Positions 25,747-33,954 of a DNA stretch of 64,000 bases are shown piece by piece (the first letter of the stretch is position 1; each line of letters opens with the position of its first letter). Location: contig CAVRNI010000027.1 of NCBI GenBank assembly GCA_963722415.1, forward strand, positions 248,001 through 312,000, in the 5' to 3' direction. The notes under the pieces were generated by a model. The model did not search any database. It was not told the origin of the DNA and saw only the letters and a list, made by a program, of their open reading frames with translations. The stretch is from JALOLG01 sp963722415 (GTDB lineage: Bacteria > Actinomycetota > Acidimicrobiia > Acidimicrobiales > Ilumatobacteraceae). A program made the position numbers and the translations under genes.

Positions 25747-26439
25747 TTACCGGGAACGGACGGCGACTTGGCATGGCGTGCGGTCGACGAGCGTGCAGAA
25801 CTCACGTACTTCGGCATCGCCCATCCGGGCGACGAACCCAGCCACCAGGCCACGGTGCAGCCCGCAGACGAGCTCGGGATGGTCGGCCGCGATGTCGGCG
25901 AACGGGCAGTGGGCGAAGGCGATGATCGCGGTGTCGTCGTCGTCGCCGTCGGTCACGATCGGGTCGAAACCGAGCCGGTCGAGGTCGGACACCAACGCTT
26001 CGAGACTCGAAGGCGCCTCGAGGTAGGCGACGGCACGGCGGCCACCTTCGTCGCGCCCGACGTCTTCGGCGTCACCGCCTGCGGCACCGAGGCGATCGGC
26101 CATGCGCAGCACCATGCGGGCCAGCACGGGCATCGTGGGCGGCTCGAGACCGAGTGACGGCGCACCGGACGACACCGAGTACCGGTGTTGGGGCCGGCCC
26201 AGCTTGCCCCGCGCCTCGGTTTCGACGTCGACGAGGCCGACGTCGCGCATCCGCTCGAGATGTGGGCGCACGGTGTTGGCATGGAGCCCCAGCGTGTCGG
26301 CGATGTCGGCGGTCGTGAGCGGGCGGGCCGCCCGCGCCAACTCGAGATAGATCGCGTAACGCGTGTTGTCGCCGAGCGCTTTGAGCACGTCGAGGTGCCC
26401 TGTGTCCACGAATGGGCTATTCGCCGACGGATCGACCAC
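25747..26439 (-). CDS. SufR-like iron-sulfur-responsive transcriptional regulator
   Basis: 230 residues from a GTG start. It has an N-terminal winged helix (LKALGDNTRYAIYLELARA, LGLHANTVRPHLERMRDVGLV) and a C-terminal sensor half with four cysteines in AHCPF, LVCGLHRGL, FCTLVD and TPC, spaced like the cluster ligands of SufR repressors. The gene sits between erpA (downstream, same strand) and the divergent mrp gene. That placement fits a regulator sensing iron-sulfur status and controlling both directions. The assignment relies on the cysteine pattern and neighbourhood. Confidence 0.75.
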   Translation of the reverse strand: MVDPSANSPFVDTGHLDVLKALGDNTRYAIYLELARAARPLTTADIADTLGLHANTVRPHLERMRDVGLVDVETEARGKLGRPQHRYSVSSGAPSLGLEPPTMPVLARMVLRMADRLGAAGGDAEDVGRDEGGRRAVAYLEAPSSLEALVSDLDRLGFDPIVTDGDDDDTAIIAFAHCPFADIAADHPELVCGLHRGLVAGFVARMGDAEVREFCTLVDRTPCQVAVRSR

Positions 26440-26466
26440 AAGAAGAGATTACACGGGCGGCGCCGG

Positions 26467-26472
26467 TAAAAT
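26467..26472 (+). promoter_or_regulatory. -10 element for mrp; likely leaderless transcript
   Basis: TAAAAT lies 7 bases before the mrp ATG at 26480, in otherwise GC-rich DNA. Transcription starting 7-8 bases beyond the hexamer would begin at or next to the ATG, and no Shine-Dalgarno sequence precedes it. This points to a leaderless mRNA, which is common in actinobacteria. Only 40 bases separate the two divergent starts, so the SufR-like protein could act here. Confidence 0.5.
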
Positions 26473-26479
26473 ACGACCG

Positions 26480-27688
26480 ATGAGTACTGAGCCGACAAGT
26501 GGGGTCGCCGCCCCGAGTCGTGACGAGGTGCTCGCCGTGCTCGGCTCGGTCATCGATCCCGAGCTCGGCGCCGACATCGTGTCGCTCGGCATGGTGCCGT
26601 CGGTCGAGATCGACCCTGATGGTGTCGTCACGGTCGGCATCAAGCTGACGATCGGCGGTTGCCCGCTCCGCGCCGACATCAAGCGCGAGGTCGAGACCCG
26701 CATCGGCGTCCACCCCGGTGTCACCGACGTTCGCATCGTGTGGGGCGAGATGAACTCCGAGGAGCGCACCGACGTGATGCTCAAGGCGCGCTGGCATGCC
26801 CGCGAACGGGCGCCCGACACGGAGGTTCCGTTGTCGTGCCGCGTGCTCGCGATCGCGAGCGGCAAGGGCGGCGTCGGCAAGAGCTCCGTCACGGTCAACC
26901 TGGCCGCCGCGCTGGCGGCCACCGGCAACGTCGTCGGCGTGCTCGACGCCGACATTTGGGGCTTCTCCGTGCCGCGGTTGCTCGGGATCTCCGATCGGAT
27001 GGAGGCCAAGCGGGTCGACGGGTCGGACAAGCCCAAGATCATCCCGAACGAGCGCCGCGTGGGCGCCGGCACGCTCAAGATCGTGTCGACCGGCTTCCTC
27101 GTCGGCGAGGAGACGGCCCTGATGTGGCGCGGGCTGATGCTCACCAAGGCGGTCGAGCAGTTCCTGCGCGACGTGCACTGGGGAGAGCTCGACTACCTGC
27201 TCATCGACATGCCGCCGGGCACCGGCGACGTCCAGATGGGGCTCGCTCGGCTGCTCCCCCGCACCGACCTCGTGATCGTCACCACGCCGGCGCTCGCCGC
27301 CCAGAAGGTCGCCCAGCGGGCGGCCGACATGGCACGGCGCAGCTTCCTGCGCGTCGTCGGCGTGATCGAGAACATGAGCAGCTTCACGTCCGGCGACGGC
27401 GTCGTCCACGAGCTCTTCGGTTCGGGCGGCGGTCGGGCGCTCGCCGACTCGATCGGCGCCCCGTTGCTCGGTCAGGTCCCCCTCGAACCGGCGGTCTCCG
27501 CCGCCGGCGACGCGGGCACTCCGATCTCGATCGACGGCGACAGCGTCGCGGCCGACGTGTTCCGTGCGATCGCAGCGCGGATCGTGGCCGAGATCGCTCC
27601 GCCGTCGTCCGGCGCCACCGTCGACATGGCGGGCTGCTCGGCGCGCATGCTCGACGCCGTCGAGATCGCCCTCGGTCCCAAGCGCTGA
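26480..27688 (+). CDS. mrp: Mrp/NBP35-family iron-sulfur carrier ATPase
   Basis: 402 residues. The N-terminal MIP18/DUF59 domain (VIDPELGADIVSLGMV, IGGCPLR) is followed by a P-loop ATPase with the deviant Walker A SGKGGVGKSSVTVNLA, the DADIWGFSVPRLL switch and the LIDMPPGTGDVQ motif. The C-terminal CxxC of many Mrp proteins is not clear; IENMSSFTSGDG lacks it and the single late cysteine is in MAGCSARM. It probably carries [4Fe-4S] clusters to apo-proteins. It is divergent from the SufR-like regulator and close to erpA. Confidence 0.9.
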   Translation: MSTEPTSGVAAPSRDEVLAVLGSVIDPELGADIVSLGMVPSVEIDPDGVVTVGIKLTIGGCPLRADIKREVETRIGVHPGVTDVRIVWGEMNSEERTDVMLKARWHARERAPDTEVPLSCRVLAIASGKGGVGKSSVTVNLAAALAATGNVVGVLDADIWGFSVPRLLGISDRMEAKRVDGSDKPKIIPNERRVGAGTLKIVSTGFLVGEETALMWRGLMLTKAVEQFLRDVHWGELDYLLIDMPPGTGDVQMGLARLLPRTDLVIVTTPALAAQKVAQRAADMARRSFLRVVGVIENMSSFTSGDGVVHELFGSGGGRALADSIGAPLLGQVPLEPAVSAAGDAGTPISIDGDSVAADVFRAIAARIVAEIAPPSSGATVDMAGCSARMLDAVEIALGPKR

Positions 27689-27700
27689 CGGCGGGGCGAG

Positions 27701-28882
27701 CTACCGCCCCGGGGACCCGGCGGCGAGAAGCGCTTCGATCCGCTCGATCGCACGTGGCGCCGTCGGCATGGTCCGGATCTCGGCGGCGATCCGTTCGGCG
27801 GCGCGGCGGTACTCGGCGTCACCGAGCAACGCGCGGACCGCCTGTCGGATCGCCGGAACCGTCACCTCATCCCGCCGGAGCTGGCGGCCTGCGCCAGCCG
27901 CGACCACGTGGTCCGCGTTGGCGTACTGGTCGGCTCCCTGGGGGATCACGAGGAGGGGCAGACCGTAGGCGAGCGCACCGAGCGTCGTTCCTGCCCCTCC
28001 GTGGGTGATGGCCGCGTCGCAATGCCCGAGCAAGATGGCCTGTGGTACGTACTGGTGGACCACGACGTTGTCGGGCTGGGGCCCGAGGACGGCCGGATCG
28101 TTCTGGCGTCCCACGGTGACGACCAGCGCGAGCGCCTCGTCGCGGACGGCCTCGATCACCTGCCGAAAGATGCCGAGATCGCGGTTCCAGATCGTCCCCA
28201 TCGTCAGATACACGATGGGCTTGCCGGCGAGACGATCGAGCCACGCCGGCGGCTCGTCCGTCGATGTCTCGGCGGCGGCCGGACGAAGCGCCTGCACCGC
28301 GGCGAGGCGCGCGATCTCCGGGTTCTGCAGCGACGGCGGCCAGGTGTCGAGGTACAAGTGGCGGAAGAGCCCCGCCAGCGGGTCCGGTTCGAGGCCCCTG
28401 GCTCGCCAGTGCGGCGCGGCCGCCTCGCCCGCCGCGCGCAGCAGTGCGAGCGGGATCAGCGACCCGTAGCTCACGTCGACGACGGGAATCCGCCGCGCCG
28501 CAGCCACCAGTGGGGCGGCCAACTCGGCGACTTCGTGGACGAGCACGTCTGGCGCCCATTCGTCGACGACGTGCTCGAGCTCGTCGGCTCGAGGCACCAG
28601 CTCGAGGTTGGCGAAGATCTCGGTCAGGAAGAACCGGCGCTGCTCGTCGCCGACGAGCCGTTCGAACCCGGGGAAGCGAGGTGTCCACTCGGCCCTGAAC
28701 TCCTCGCCCCGCCCGGCACGGAAGGCCTCGAAGCCCTTGGCGCGTGCTCGCTCGACGAAGGGATCACCGGTGGCGAACGCCACCGCGTGTCCCGCTGCCT
28801 TGGCCGCGGCAGCCAACGGTAGGAGGGGTTCGTAGTGACCGGCGAGAGGCCGGCACGAGAACAGCAGGCGGATGGAAGTCAG
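27701..28882 (-). CDS. UDP-glycosyltransferase, MGT/GT1 family (probable CTG start)
   Basis: A GT-B fold enzyme with the C-terminal nucleotide-sugar motif HCDAAITHGGAGTTLGALAYG and the family block VYLTMGTIWN. Canonical starts would give only MAAAAKAAGH and cut the first Rossmann strand. The frame continues upstream to IRLLFSCRPLAGHYEPLLPL, the typical N-terminus, and the only start-like codon there is CTG at 28882-28880, overlapping the upstream Nudix stop as CTGA. About 393 residues. It probably glycosylates a small hydrophobic acceptor; donor and acceptor are unknown. Confidence 0.8.
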   Translation of the reverse strand: MTSIRLLFSCRPLAGHYEPLLPLAAAAKAAGHAVAFATGDPFVERARAKGFEAFRAGRGEEFRAEWTPRFPGFERLVGDEQRRFFLTEIFANLELVPRADELEHVVDEWAPDVLVHEVAELAAPLVAAARRIPVVDVSYGSLIPLALLRAAGEAAAPHWRARGLEPDPLAGLFRHLYLDTWPPSLQNPEIARLAAVQALRPAAAETSTDEPPAWLDRLAGKPIVYLTMGTIWNRDLGIFRQVIEAVRDEALALVVTVGRQNDPAVLGPQPDNVVVHQYVPQAILLGHCDAAITHGGAGTTLGALAYGLPLLVIPQGADQYANADHVVAAGAGRQLRRDEVTVPAIRQAVRALLGDAEYRRAAERIAAEIRTMPTAPRAIERIEALLAAGSPGR

Positions 28883-29733
28883 TTGCGACCGCGCATCACG
28901 GTGGTCGGGACCGGGATCGACCCGTAGTCGTCGTCGTCGGGCAGCGCGATCCCGAGGAAGCGCCCGTCGTCGCCGTACCGCAGGCGGGGCATGATCGCGG
29001 GTGGCGATCCGATCGCCGCGCCGGCCGCGAGGGCCAACTCGGCGGACGCGTGCTGGTCGAGGAACTCGAGGTTGCGGATCGTTGGTGGGTACAGCTGCAG
29101 CTCACCGGCGGCCCCCCGGTCGAGCGCCTCGCGAGGGGTGACCCACAGGCTGGCGATCGTCTCCGAGTCGTCGTGCAGAGGCACCTGCGCGGCCGGGGCC
29201 AGCGCCAGGAAGAACCGGGTGTCGAACCGCTTCGGCTCGCCCATCGGTGTGATCCAGTGGGACACGTACTGAACCAGCCCGGTGATCAACCGCAATCCTT
29301 CGCCGGCGCACAGATCGACGAGCGAACGGTCGCCGTTGTGCACCGCGCGTCGGGCGGCGTCGAAGCGCTGCTCGGTCGACGGATCGTCGAAGCGGATCGC
29401 GTCGTCGCTGTCGACCGGCCGGGCGAGCAACACGCCAGCCTCCTCGAAGCACTCGCGGATCGCGGCCACCCAGTACGCGAGCCCGCCGCGATCGACGCCG
29501 AGCTGGGCGCTCGCCGCGCTGTCGTCGAGGTCGTCGCAGATCGCTTCCAGCTCGGCGGCGTGATCAGCGGCATCGACCCGACCGCCGGGGAACACGTACA
29601 CCCCGCCGGCGAACGAGGCGCCGAGCGCCCGCCGCAGCATGAACACCTCGAGCCCCTCGGCACCGTCCCGCACGAGCATCACGGTCGCGGCCGGGCTCAG
29701 CGGTACGGCGTGGGCATCGAGCGCTTCACTCAC
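28879..29733 (-). CDS. Nudix hydrolase
   Basis: 284 residues from the GTG at 29733, overlapping the ccdA stop (GTGA). The Nudix signature is spread by an insertion: GGVYVFPGGRVDAAD, then about 35 residues later AAIRECFEEAGVLL with the REx2EE core. This arrangement is seen in the long eukaryotic-NUDT19-like group that hydrolyses CoA esters or NAD-type diphosphates. The substrate is not predictable. It is translationally linked to ccdA upstream and to the glycosyltransferase downstream. Confidence 0.8.
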   Translation of the reverse strand: MSEALDAHAVPLSPAATVMLVRDGAEGLEVFMLRRALGASFAGGVYVFPGGRVDAADHAAELEAICDDLDDSAASAQLGVDRGGLAYWVAAIRECFEEAGVLLARPVDSDDAIRFDDPSTEQRFDAARRAVHNGDRSLVDLCAGEGLRLITGLVQYVSHWITPMGEPKRFDTRFFLALAPAAQVPLHDDSETIASLWVTPREALDRGAAGELQLYPPTIRNLEFLDQHASAELALAAGAAIGSPPAIMPRLRYGDDGRFLGIALPDDDDYGSIPVPTTVMRGRN

Positions 29734-30605
29734 GGCGGCGACGGTAGCCCGGTCACGGCGTCCACCGGCTCGCCGGTCGGCGCATCGTCGCCGTCGTCGT
29801 GCCGTACGACCACGTACACGACCGCCGCGGCGACGATCGCGCCGAGCACGAACGCGGCGGTCTGCCAGTTGTCGCTGAGCCGCACGATGATCCAGTTCTG
29901 GAGGTCCTCGACCCGGTTGGTGATCGGCGCCGCATCCTCGTTCACGTCGACGACCCAGAAGTAGTAGACGAGGTACAGACCGGACAGGACGACGAACACC
30001 GCGGCGATCGTCTCGACGTGACGCATGCCGGTGCGGAGCACGCGCAGCAGACCGGTGTTGGCGACGGCGAGCGTGATCGTGAGGGCGGTGACGACCAACG
30101 CCATCCCTGCGCCGTAGGCGACGACGTTGGCGACGCCGCTCAGCACACCGTCGGAGCGGGTGCTGCCCAACAGGGTGGCGAGGAACAGCCCGATCGTGCA
30201 ACCGATCGACGCCACCGCGTAGGCGATCCCGTAGACGAACATCGAGCCGACGGTGCGTCGCCGTCCGCCGGCATCCAACTGCGGCGTGGAGATCGGGAGC
30301 TTGTAGCCGAACAGCATGGCCACGCCGAGCACGACGAGGCCGACACCGATCACGACGGTCGCGTAGCGGGCGTTCCTGTTGATCCACTGCGTGAAGTGCA
30401 CCGAGACCAGACCCGCGGCGAGGAACACGGCGAGGAAGCCCGCCGACACCGCCGCGCTCACCACGAGTGCTCGGCGGATCGTCGCCTTCTGCGAGCCGGG
30501 ATGCTGGCCCTGCAGTCCGAGGAAGAACATCAGGTAGGTCGGCAGCAGGATGAACCCACACGGGTTCACGGTGGCCACCAACCCGCGGAGGAACGACAGC
30601 CCCAC
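29730..30605 (-). CDS. ccdA: CcdA/DsbD-type transmembrane thiol-disulfide transporter
   Basis: 291 residues, about six to seven membrane helices. The conserved cysteines are in TVNPCGFILLPTYLMFF on the first helix and ASIGCTIGLFLATL on the fourth, the pair that carries reducing equivalents across the membrane. The GTG start follows the tlpA stop immediately. It would pass electrons to the TlpA-like thioredoxin encoded just upstream, for cytochrome c or copper-site assembly. The C-terminus has an additional single helix (AAFVLGAIVAAAVVYVVV), unlike minimal CcdA. Confidence 0.88.
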   Translation of the reverse strand: MGLSFLRGLVATVNPCGFILLPTYLMFFLGLQGQHPGSQKATIRRALVVSAAVSAGFLAVFLAAGLVSVHFTQWINRNARYATVVIGVGLVVLGVAMLFGYKLPISTPQLDAGGRRRTVGSMFVYGIAYAVASIGCTIGLFLATLLGSTRSDGVLSGVANVVAYGAGMALVVTALTITLAVANTGLLRVLRTGMRHVETIAAVFVVLSGLYLVYYFWVVDVNEDAAPITNRVEDLQNWIIVRLSDNWQTAAFVLGAIVAAAVVYVVVRHDDGDDAPTGEPVDAVTGLPSPP

Positions 30606-31193
30606 CTAGAACAGCTCCTCGATGCGGGCCCGCAGCTCGTCACCGTCGATCTCGCCCGTCTGGGCGACGATCTCGCCGTCGGGAGCCACGAACAACGTGA
30701 CCGGGAAGTTGACGACGCCGAGGGCGTTGACGAACGCTCCCGACTCGTCGCGCAACAACTCGTAGCCGACATCGCGGTCGCTCGCGAAACGTTCCATCAC
30801 GTCGACCGAATCGAGCGGGTTGATCCCGACGAACCGGACCTGGTCGCCGACCTCGCGGTGCACGGCGGCGAACTCGCCGAGCTCGCGCTTGCAGGGGATG
30901 CACGTCGAGTACCAGAGGTTGACGACGAGGGGCTGCCCGACGAGTGACGACGCGCTGATCTGGAGGCCCTCGGCGTCGGTGAGCCCGACGTCGGGGAGCC
31001 GTTCGCCGTCGACGTCGCGATTCTCGCCGTCGGCCGGCTCCTGGTACTCGCCAGGCTCGGCGAGCACGACGCTGTCGATGTCGCTGTCACCATCGTCGCC
31101 CAACACGGCGCGGTTCAGCGCCCAGCCGCCGACCAGACCGCCGGCAACGGCCGTGCACAGCACGAGCACGGGGAGCCGGGGCCGCCAAGCCAT
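30606..31193 (-). CDS. TlpA-like membrane-anchored thioredoxin
   Basis: 195 residues. One N-terminal membrane anchor (VLVLCTAVAGGLVGGWAL) precedes a periplasm-side thioredoxin fold with the active site WYSTCIPCKRELGEF and cis-proline loop VVNFPVTLFV. It probably reduces disulfides in apo-cytochrome c or copper-binding oxidase proteins. It is directly followed by ccdA, its likely electron donor. A second TlpA-like gene is found at 50169-50672. Confidence 0.9.
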   Translation of the reverse strand: MAWRPRLPVLVLCTAVAGGLVGGWALNRAVLGDDGDSDIDSVVLAEPGEYQEPADGENRDVDGERLPDVGLTDAEGLQISASSLVGQPLVVNLWYSTCIPCKRELGEFAAVHREVGDQVRFVGINPLDSVDVMERFASDRDVGYELLRDESGAFVNALGVVNFPVTLFVAPDGEIVAQTGEIDGDELRARIEELF

Positions 31194-31281
31194 GGCGTCA
31201 GGCTAACGACGACCCCGGCTCCTCGCCGGTGGTAGCTGGATCTCGAGTTGGACGATGACGAACGGGCGAGTCAGCCCCGGA

Positions 31282-31611
31282 TCAGGCCACGACCCCCATC
31301 TCGTCGATGACGAGCTCGGGTCGCGGGCGCTTCGGTGGTCGACCGCATGGTCGCTTGTGGGCGACGATGCGGCCAGTGGCGATCAACTCGCCACCCCACA
31401 CACCCCAGGGTTCCTCTCGTTCGAGCGCACCCGCCAGGCATTCGACGCGCAGCGCGCACTTGGCGCAGATCGCCTTGGCGCGGGCGATGTCGACCACGTG
31501 ATCCGAGAAGAACAGCGGGGTGAGCGTGCCGTTGCCGTCGGCGCACCGGGCGACAGGGGCCTTGAGGGCGATGGTGAACTTGTCCGCACGTTCGAATTCG
31601 ATGGTGGTCAT
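31282..31611 (-). CDS. WhiB-family regulator, WhiB7-like (downstream copy)
   Basis: 109 residues from the ATG at 31611 with AGGA 6 bases upstream. The four cluster cysteines are in VARCADG, AICAKC and VECLAG, the turn is GVWGGEL and the tail is basic with an AT-hook-like KRPCGRPPKRPR. An AT-hook-like tail is the hallmark of WhiB7, the iron-sulfur activator of intrinsic antibiotic resistance that partners the primary sigma factor; here the core is CGRP rather than RGRP. It is preceded by a long leader with an intrinsic terminator and lies downstream of a second copy. Confidence 0.85.
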   Translation of the reverse strand: MTTIEFERADKFTIALKAPVARCADGNGTLTPLFFSDHVVDIARAKAICAKCALRVECLAGALEREEPWGVWGGELIATGRIVAHKRPCGRPPKRPRPELVIDEMGVVA

Positions 31612-31696
31612 GATGATTCCTGTTCGCTGGTGGGATTTGCTGGTGGGATTCGCTGGTGGGGTTGGCTGGAGGCTTTGGCTGGCGGGAATTGGGCGG

Positions 31697-31732
31697 AAAA
31701 ACGAAGAAGACCGCCGGGTCGGAACCCGGCGG
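31697..31732 (-). terminator. Intrinsic terminator/attenuator upstream of whiB
   Basis: On the minus strand a perfect 9-bp stem, CCGCCGGGT/ACCCGGCGG, with a TCCG tetraloop is followed by TCTTCTTCGTTTTT. The stem is GC-only apart from one pair and the U-rich run is rare in this genome. It ends about 86 bases before the whiB start, so it would stop transcripts that enter from upstream unless an alternative fold forms. Confidence 0.8.
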
Positions 31733-31759
31733 CCTCGGTGAGGTGGTTTCGACGTCTGG

Positions 31760-32038
31760 TTACGTCGACCTCGTTGCGAGGTGCCGGGTGGCGCACTTGG
31801 TCCACATCGTCGGGACGGCGAAAATGCCGTCAAATGCGGAGACCGCGGGTGCGCCGGTGGCGTTGGCCTGTCGTGCCACGTAGGTCCACGAAAGGGACCG
31901 ACGGGCGGCGCAAAGGCCGAGATCGCTATGACGCTGATCATTGGGACGACCCTGCCAGGCCTGACCGATCGCGCCATCGACGCGCGCGTGGCCGGGCTGG
32001 TGGCCCAAGCGGTGCGTGTTCGTCAGTGTGCGATTCAT
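31760..32038 (-). CDS. Possible upstream ORF in the whiB leader
   Basis: An ATG at 32038 has AGGGA 7-8 bases upstream and opens a 92-codon frame (MNRTLTNTHRLGHQ...) that stops 27 bases before the terminator stem. The composition does not look like a conserved protein. Its value may be regulatory: ribosomes on it would cover the sequence before the terminator. A second frame from 31977 runs into whiB without a stop. Treated as tentative. Confidence 0.3.
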   Translation of the reverse strand: MNRTLTNTHRLGHQPGHARVDGAIGQAWQGRPNDQRHSDLGLCAARRSLSWTYVARQANATGAPAVSAFDGIFAVPTMWTKCATRHLATRST

Positions 32039-32132
32039 CGGTGGTCCCTGTGGGTCGCGCCGCGCCGGAACGGCACAGCGAGGACTACACAACCACGCGG
32101 CGACCACCGCGGTCAAGGAGGTTTCGTGTGCC

Positions 32133-32642
32133 TCAGGCCACCATGTGTGGTGGCACCGGTACCTCGTCGACGACGAGAACCGGCCGGGCGACCTTCGGCG
32201 GCCGGCCACGACGGCGCTTCAGCACGACGACGGCACCGTCTTCGACCAGTTCGCCACCCCACACACCGGCCACCTCACCGCGCTCGAGGGCGCCGGCGAG
32301 GCATGACGCCCGCAGGCCGCACTTCGAGCAGATCGCCTTGGCACGGGCGATGTCGAAGTCGTCGTCGGAGAAGAACAGGTGGCTCAACGTCCCGTTGCCG
32401 TCCGAGCAGCGCGCGTACCGCGTGCCGAGCGGCTCGTCGTCGAACGTGTCGAGCTCCGCCGGTTCGTGAAGTGCCGGCCCGGGCGAGGCCGCGAGCAACA
32501 TGTCGACGAGCAACATGTCGTCGAACGTGTCGAGGTCCGCCAGGTCGTCGAGCGTGGGCTCGGGCACCACCGCGAGCGACAGCGTGTCGAGGCCCCATCC
32601 AGGAACGGCGGTGTCGAGATTGGCAGCGTTGATCAGTGTCAT
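32133..32642 (-). CDS. WhiB-family regulator, WhiB7-like (upstream copy)
   Basis: 169 residues from the ATG at 32642, which has GAGGAG at good spacing; an ATG at 32738 with AAGGA is a second candidate and would add 32 residues. An acidic N-terminal extension (LDDLADLDTFDDMLLVDM) precedes the WhiB core with cysteines in ARCSDG, AICSKC and ASCLAG, then GVWGGEL and a tail with a good AT-hook core, KRRRGRPPK. The core is close to the downstream copy (DGNGTL, FFSD..DIARAKAIC), so the pair arose by duplication. Confidence 0.85.
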   Translation of the reverse strand: MTLINAANLDTAVPGWGLDTLSLAVVPEPTLDDLADLDTFDDMLLVDMLLAASPGPALHEPAELDTFDDEPLGTRYARCSDGNGTLSHLFFSDDDFDIARAKAICSKCGLRASCLAGALERGEVAGVWGGELVEDGAVVVLKRRRGRPPKVARPVLVVDEVPVPPHMVA

Positions 32643-32838
32643 GTCAGCTCCTCGATCACTTGAGCCGACTGCCACGTCCGAGATACGCGTCGCGCCGATG
32701 AGATCTGCGGAATTCACGGTGAATGGGTCAACTGACATCGGCAGCGTCCTTTCGGGTGGTCCACCCGTCCAGAGCACCGTCGCCATCCGACCTCGCGCTT
32801 TTCGAACCGCCGCGCCCCGTTCGGTTCAGCCCGCCGAT

Positions 32839-33954
32839 TCAGCCCGTCGGCACGTACGTGTAGCCGGTCGGCGCGTCGGTCCGCGCCACCTCGCCGGCGA
32901 GGCGCAAGTGCTCGAGGTGCGCGAACGTCTCGCTGTCTGCCATCGCACCCTGGGCGCGCGCCGAGAACAGGTGACCCGACAACTCGTTCACCGACGCCGG
33001 CCGACCGATGCCCTCGAACGCCGACCGCAACGTGTCGAGGCGTTCTCGGTGGTGGCGCTTGATGGCATCGACCCGGACCGCCAGGTTGGTGAACGGGTGG
33101 CCGTGCGCCGGGAGGCAGATGCTGGTGTCCGGCCCGTGAACGGCAACCTTGTCGAGCGAGTCGAAGAAGCAGGCGAGCGGGTCGGGGTACGGACCGAAGC
33201 CGCCGATGTGGGGTGTGATGGTGGGCAGCACGTGGTCACCGGACAGCATCACGCCGTCGGTCGGGTCGAACAGGCAGAGGTGGTCCTCGGTGTGACCGGG
33301 GGTGTGGAGCGCCACCCAGTCGCGGCCGGCGAGGCGGATCGTCCCGGCGTCGTCGAGGCGCACGGACGGCACCGGGAGACGCAGCAGGCGCGGGAACCTG
33401 ACCGACAGTTTGAGCCGTGCTTTGCGCCGGAACGGGATCGTCATCCCCGACCCGCCCCACGGCGCCGGATCCCACGGCATGCGCGGCTTGGATCGCAACG
33501 CCAACTCGGCCTGCAACTCGCCAGGATCGACACAGCCGTCGCCGTTGCCGTCGAACACCTCGACCACGTCCTCGACGTCGACATCGGGTGGTTCCGACGG
33601 GTCCCACATCAATCGGAACCGGCGATGGGTGACGATGTCGGCACCGGTCTCGTGCCGAACCCAACCGGCCGCACCGAAGTGATCGGGATGGCTGTGCGTC
33701 ACGATCACGGTGTGCACCCGACGCATCGGGATACCCGCCGCCGCGAGGCGCGACTTGAGCGCGCCACGCGACGCGCTCCCCGCCAGTCCAGGATCGACGA
33801 TCGCCGCACCGCGCTCGTCCTCGAGCACGTAGCAGTTGACGTGGCCGAGACCGGGCATGTCGATCGGCAACTGGGCGCGCAGGACGCCCGGAGCGACCTC
33901 GGTGACGGCTTCGCCGGCCGGCTCCTGCTCCTGTTTCGGGGACCGCTGCGCCAT
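32839..33954 (-). CDS. MBL-fold metallohydrolase with an EF-hand insert
   Basis: 371 residues, overlapping the oxidoreductase stop as ATGA. Metal ligands of the metallo-beta-lactamase fold are in VTHSHPDHFGAAG, a late HTPGHTEDH, SGDHVLP and PAHGHP. Between the first ligand block and the next strands there is a 60-residue insert with a perfect EF-hand loop, DGNGDGCVDPGE, flanked by acidic residues. The C-terminal 70 residues form the winged-helix tail found in LACTB2-like hydrolases. The substrate is unknown; calcium dependence is suggested by the insert but not shown. Confidence 0.85.
   Translation of the reverse strand: MAQRSPKQEQEPAGEAVTEVAPGVLRAQLPIDMPGLGHVNCYVLEDERGAAIVDPGLAGSASRGALKSRLAAAGIPMRRVHTVIVTHSHPDHFGAAGWVRHETGADIVTHRRFRLMWDPSEPPDVDVEDVVEVFDGNGDGCVDPGELQAELALRSKPRMPWDPAPWGGSGMTIPFRRKARLKLSVRFPRLLRLPVPSVRLDDAGTIRLAGRDWVALHTPGHTEDHLCLFDPTDGVMLSGDHVLPTITPHIGGFGPYPDPLACFFDSLDKVAVHGPDTSICLPAHGHPFTNLAVRVDAIKRHHRERLDTLRSAFEGIGRPASVNELSGHLFSARAQGAMADSETFAHLEHLRLAGEVARTDAPTGYTYVPTG

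Larger units (their letters stand above)
31612..32132 (-). promoter_or_regulatory. 521-base leader of the downstream whiB gene
   Basis: No conserved gene is seen in this stretch. Read on the minus strand it holds, in order, a possible upstream ORF (32038-31760), an intrinsic terminator (31732-31697) and, just before the whiB ATG, about three tandem copies of a 14-base unit around CCCACCAGC (31618-31660). This layout matches the attenuated leaders known for whiB7 genes, where impaired translation of an upstream ORF lets transcription continue into whiB7. The mechanism here is inferred from layout alone. Confidence 0.55.
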
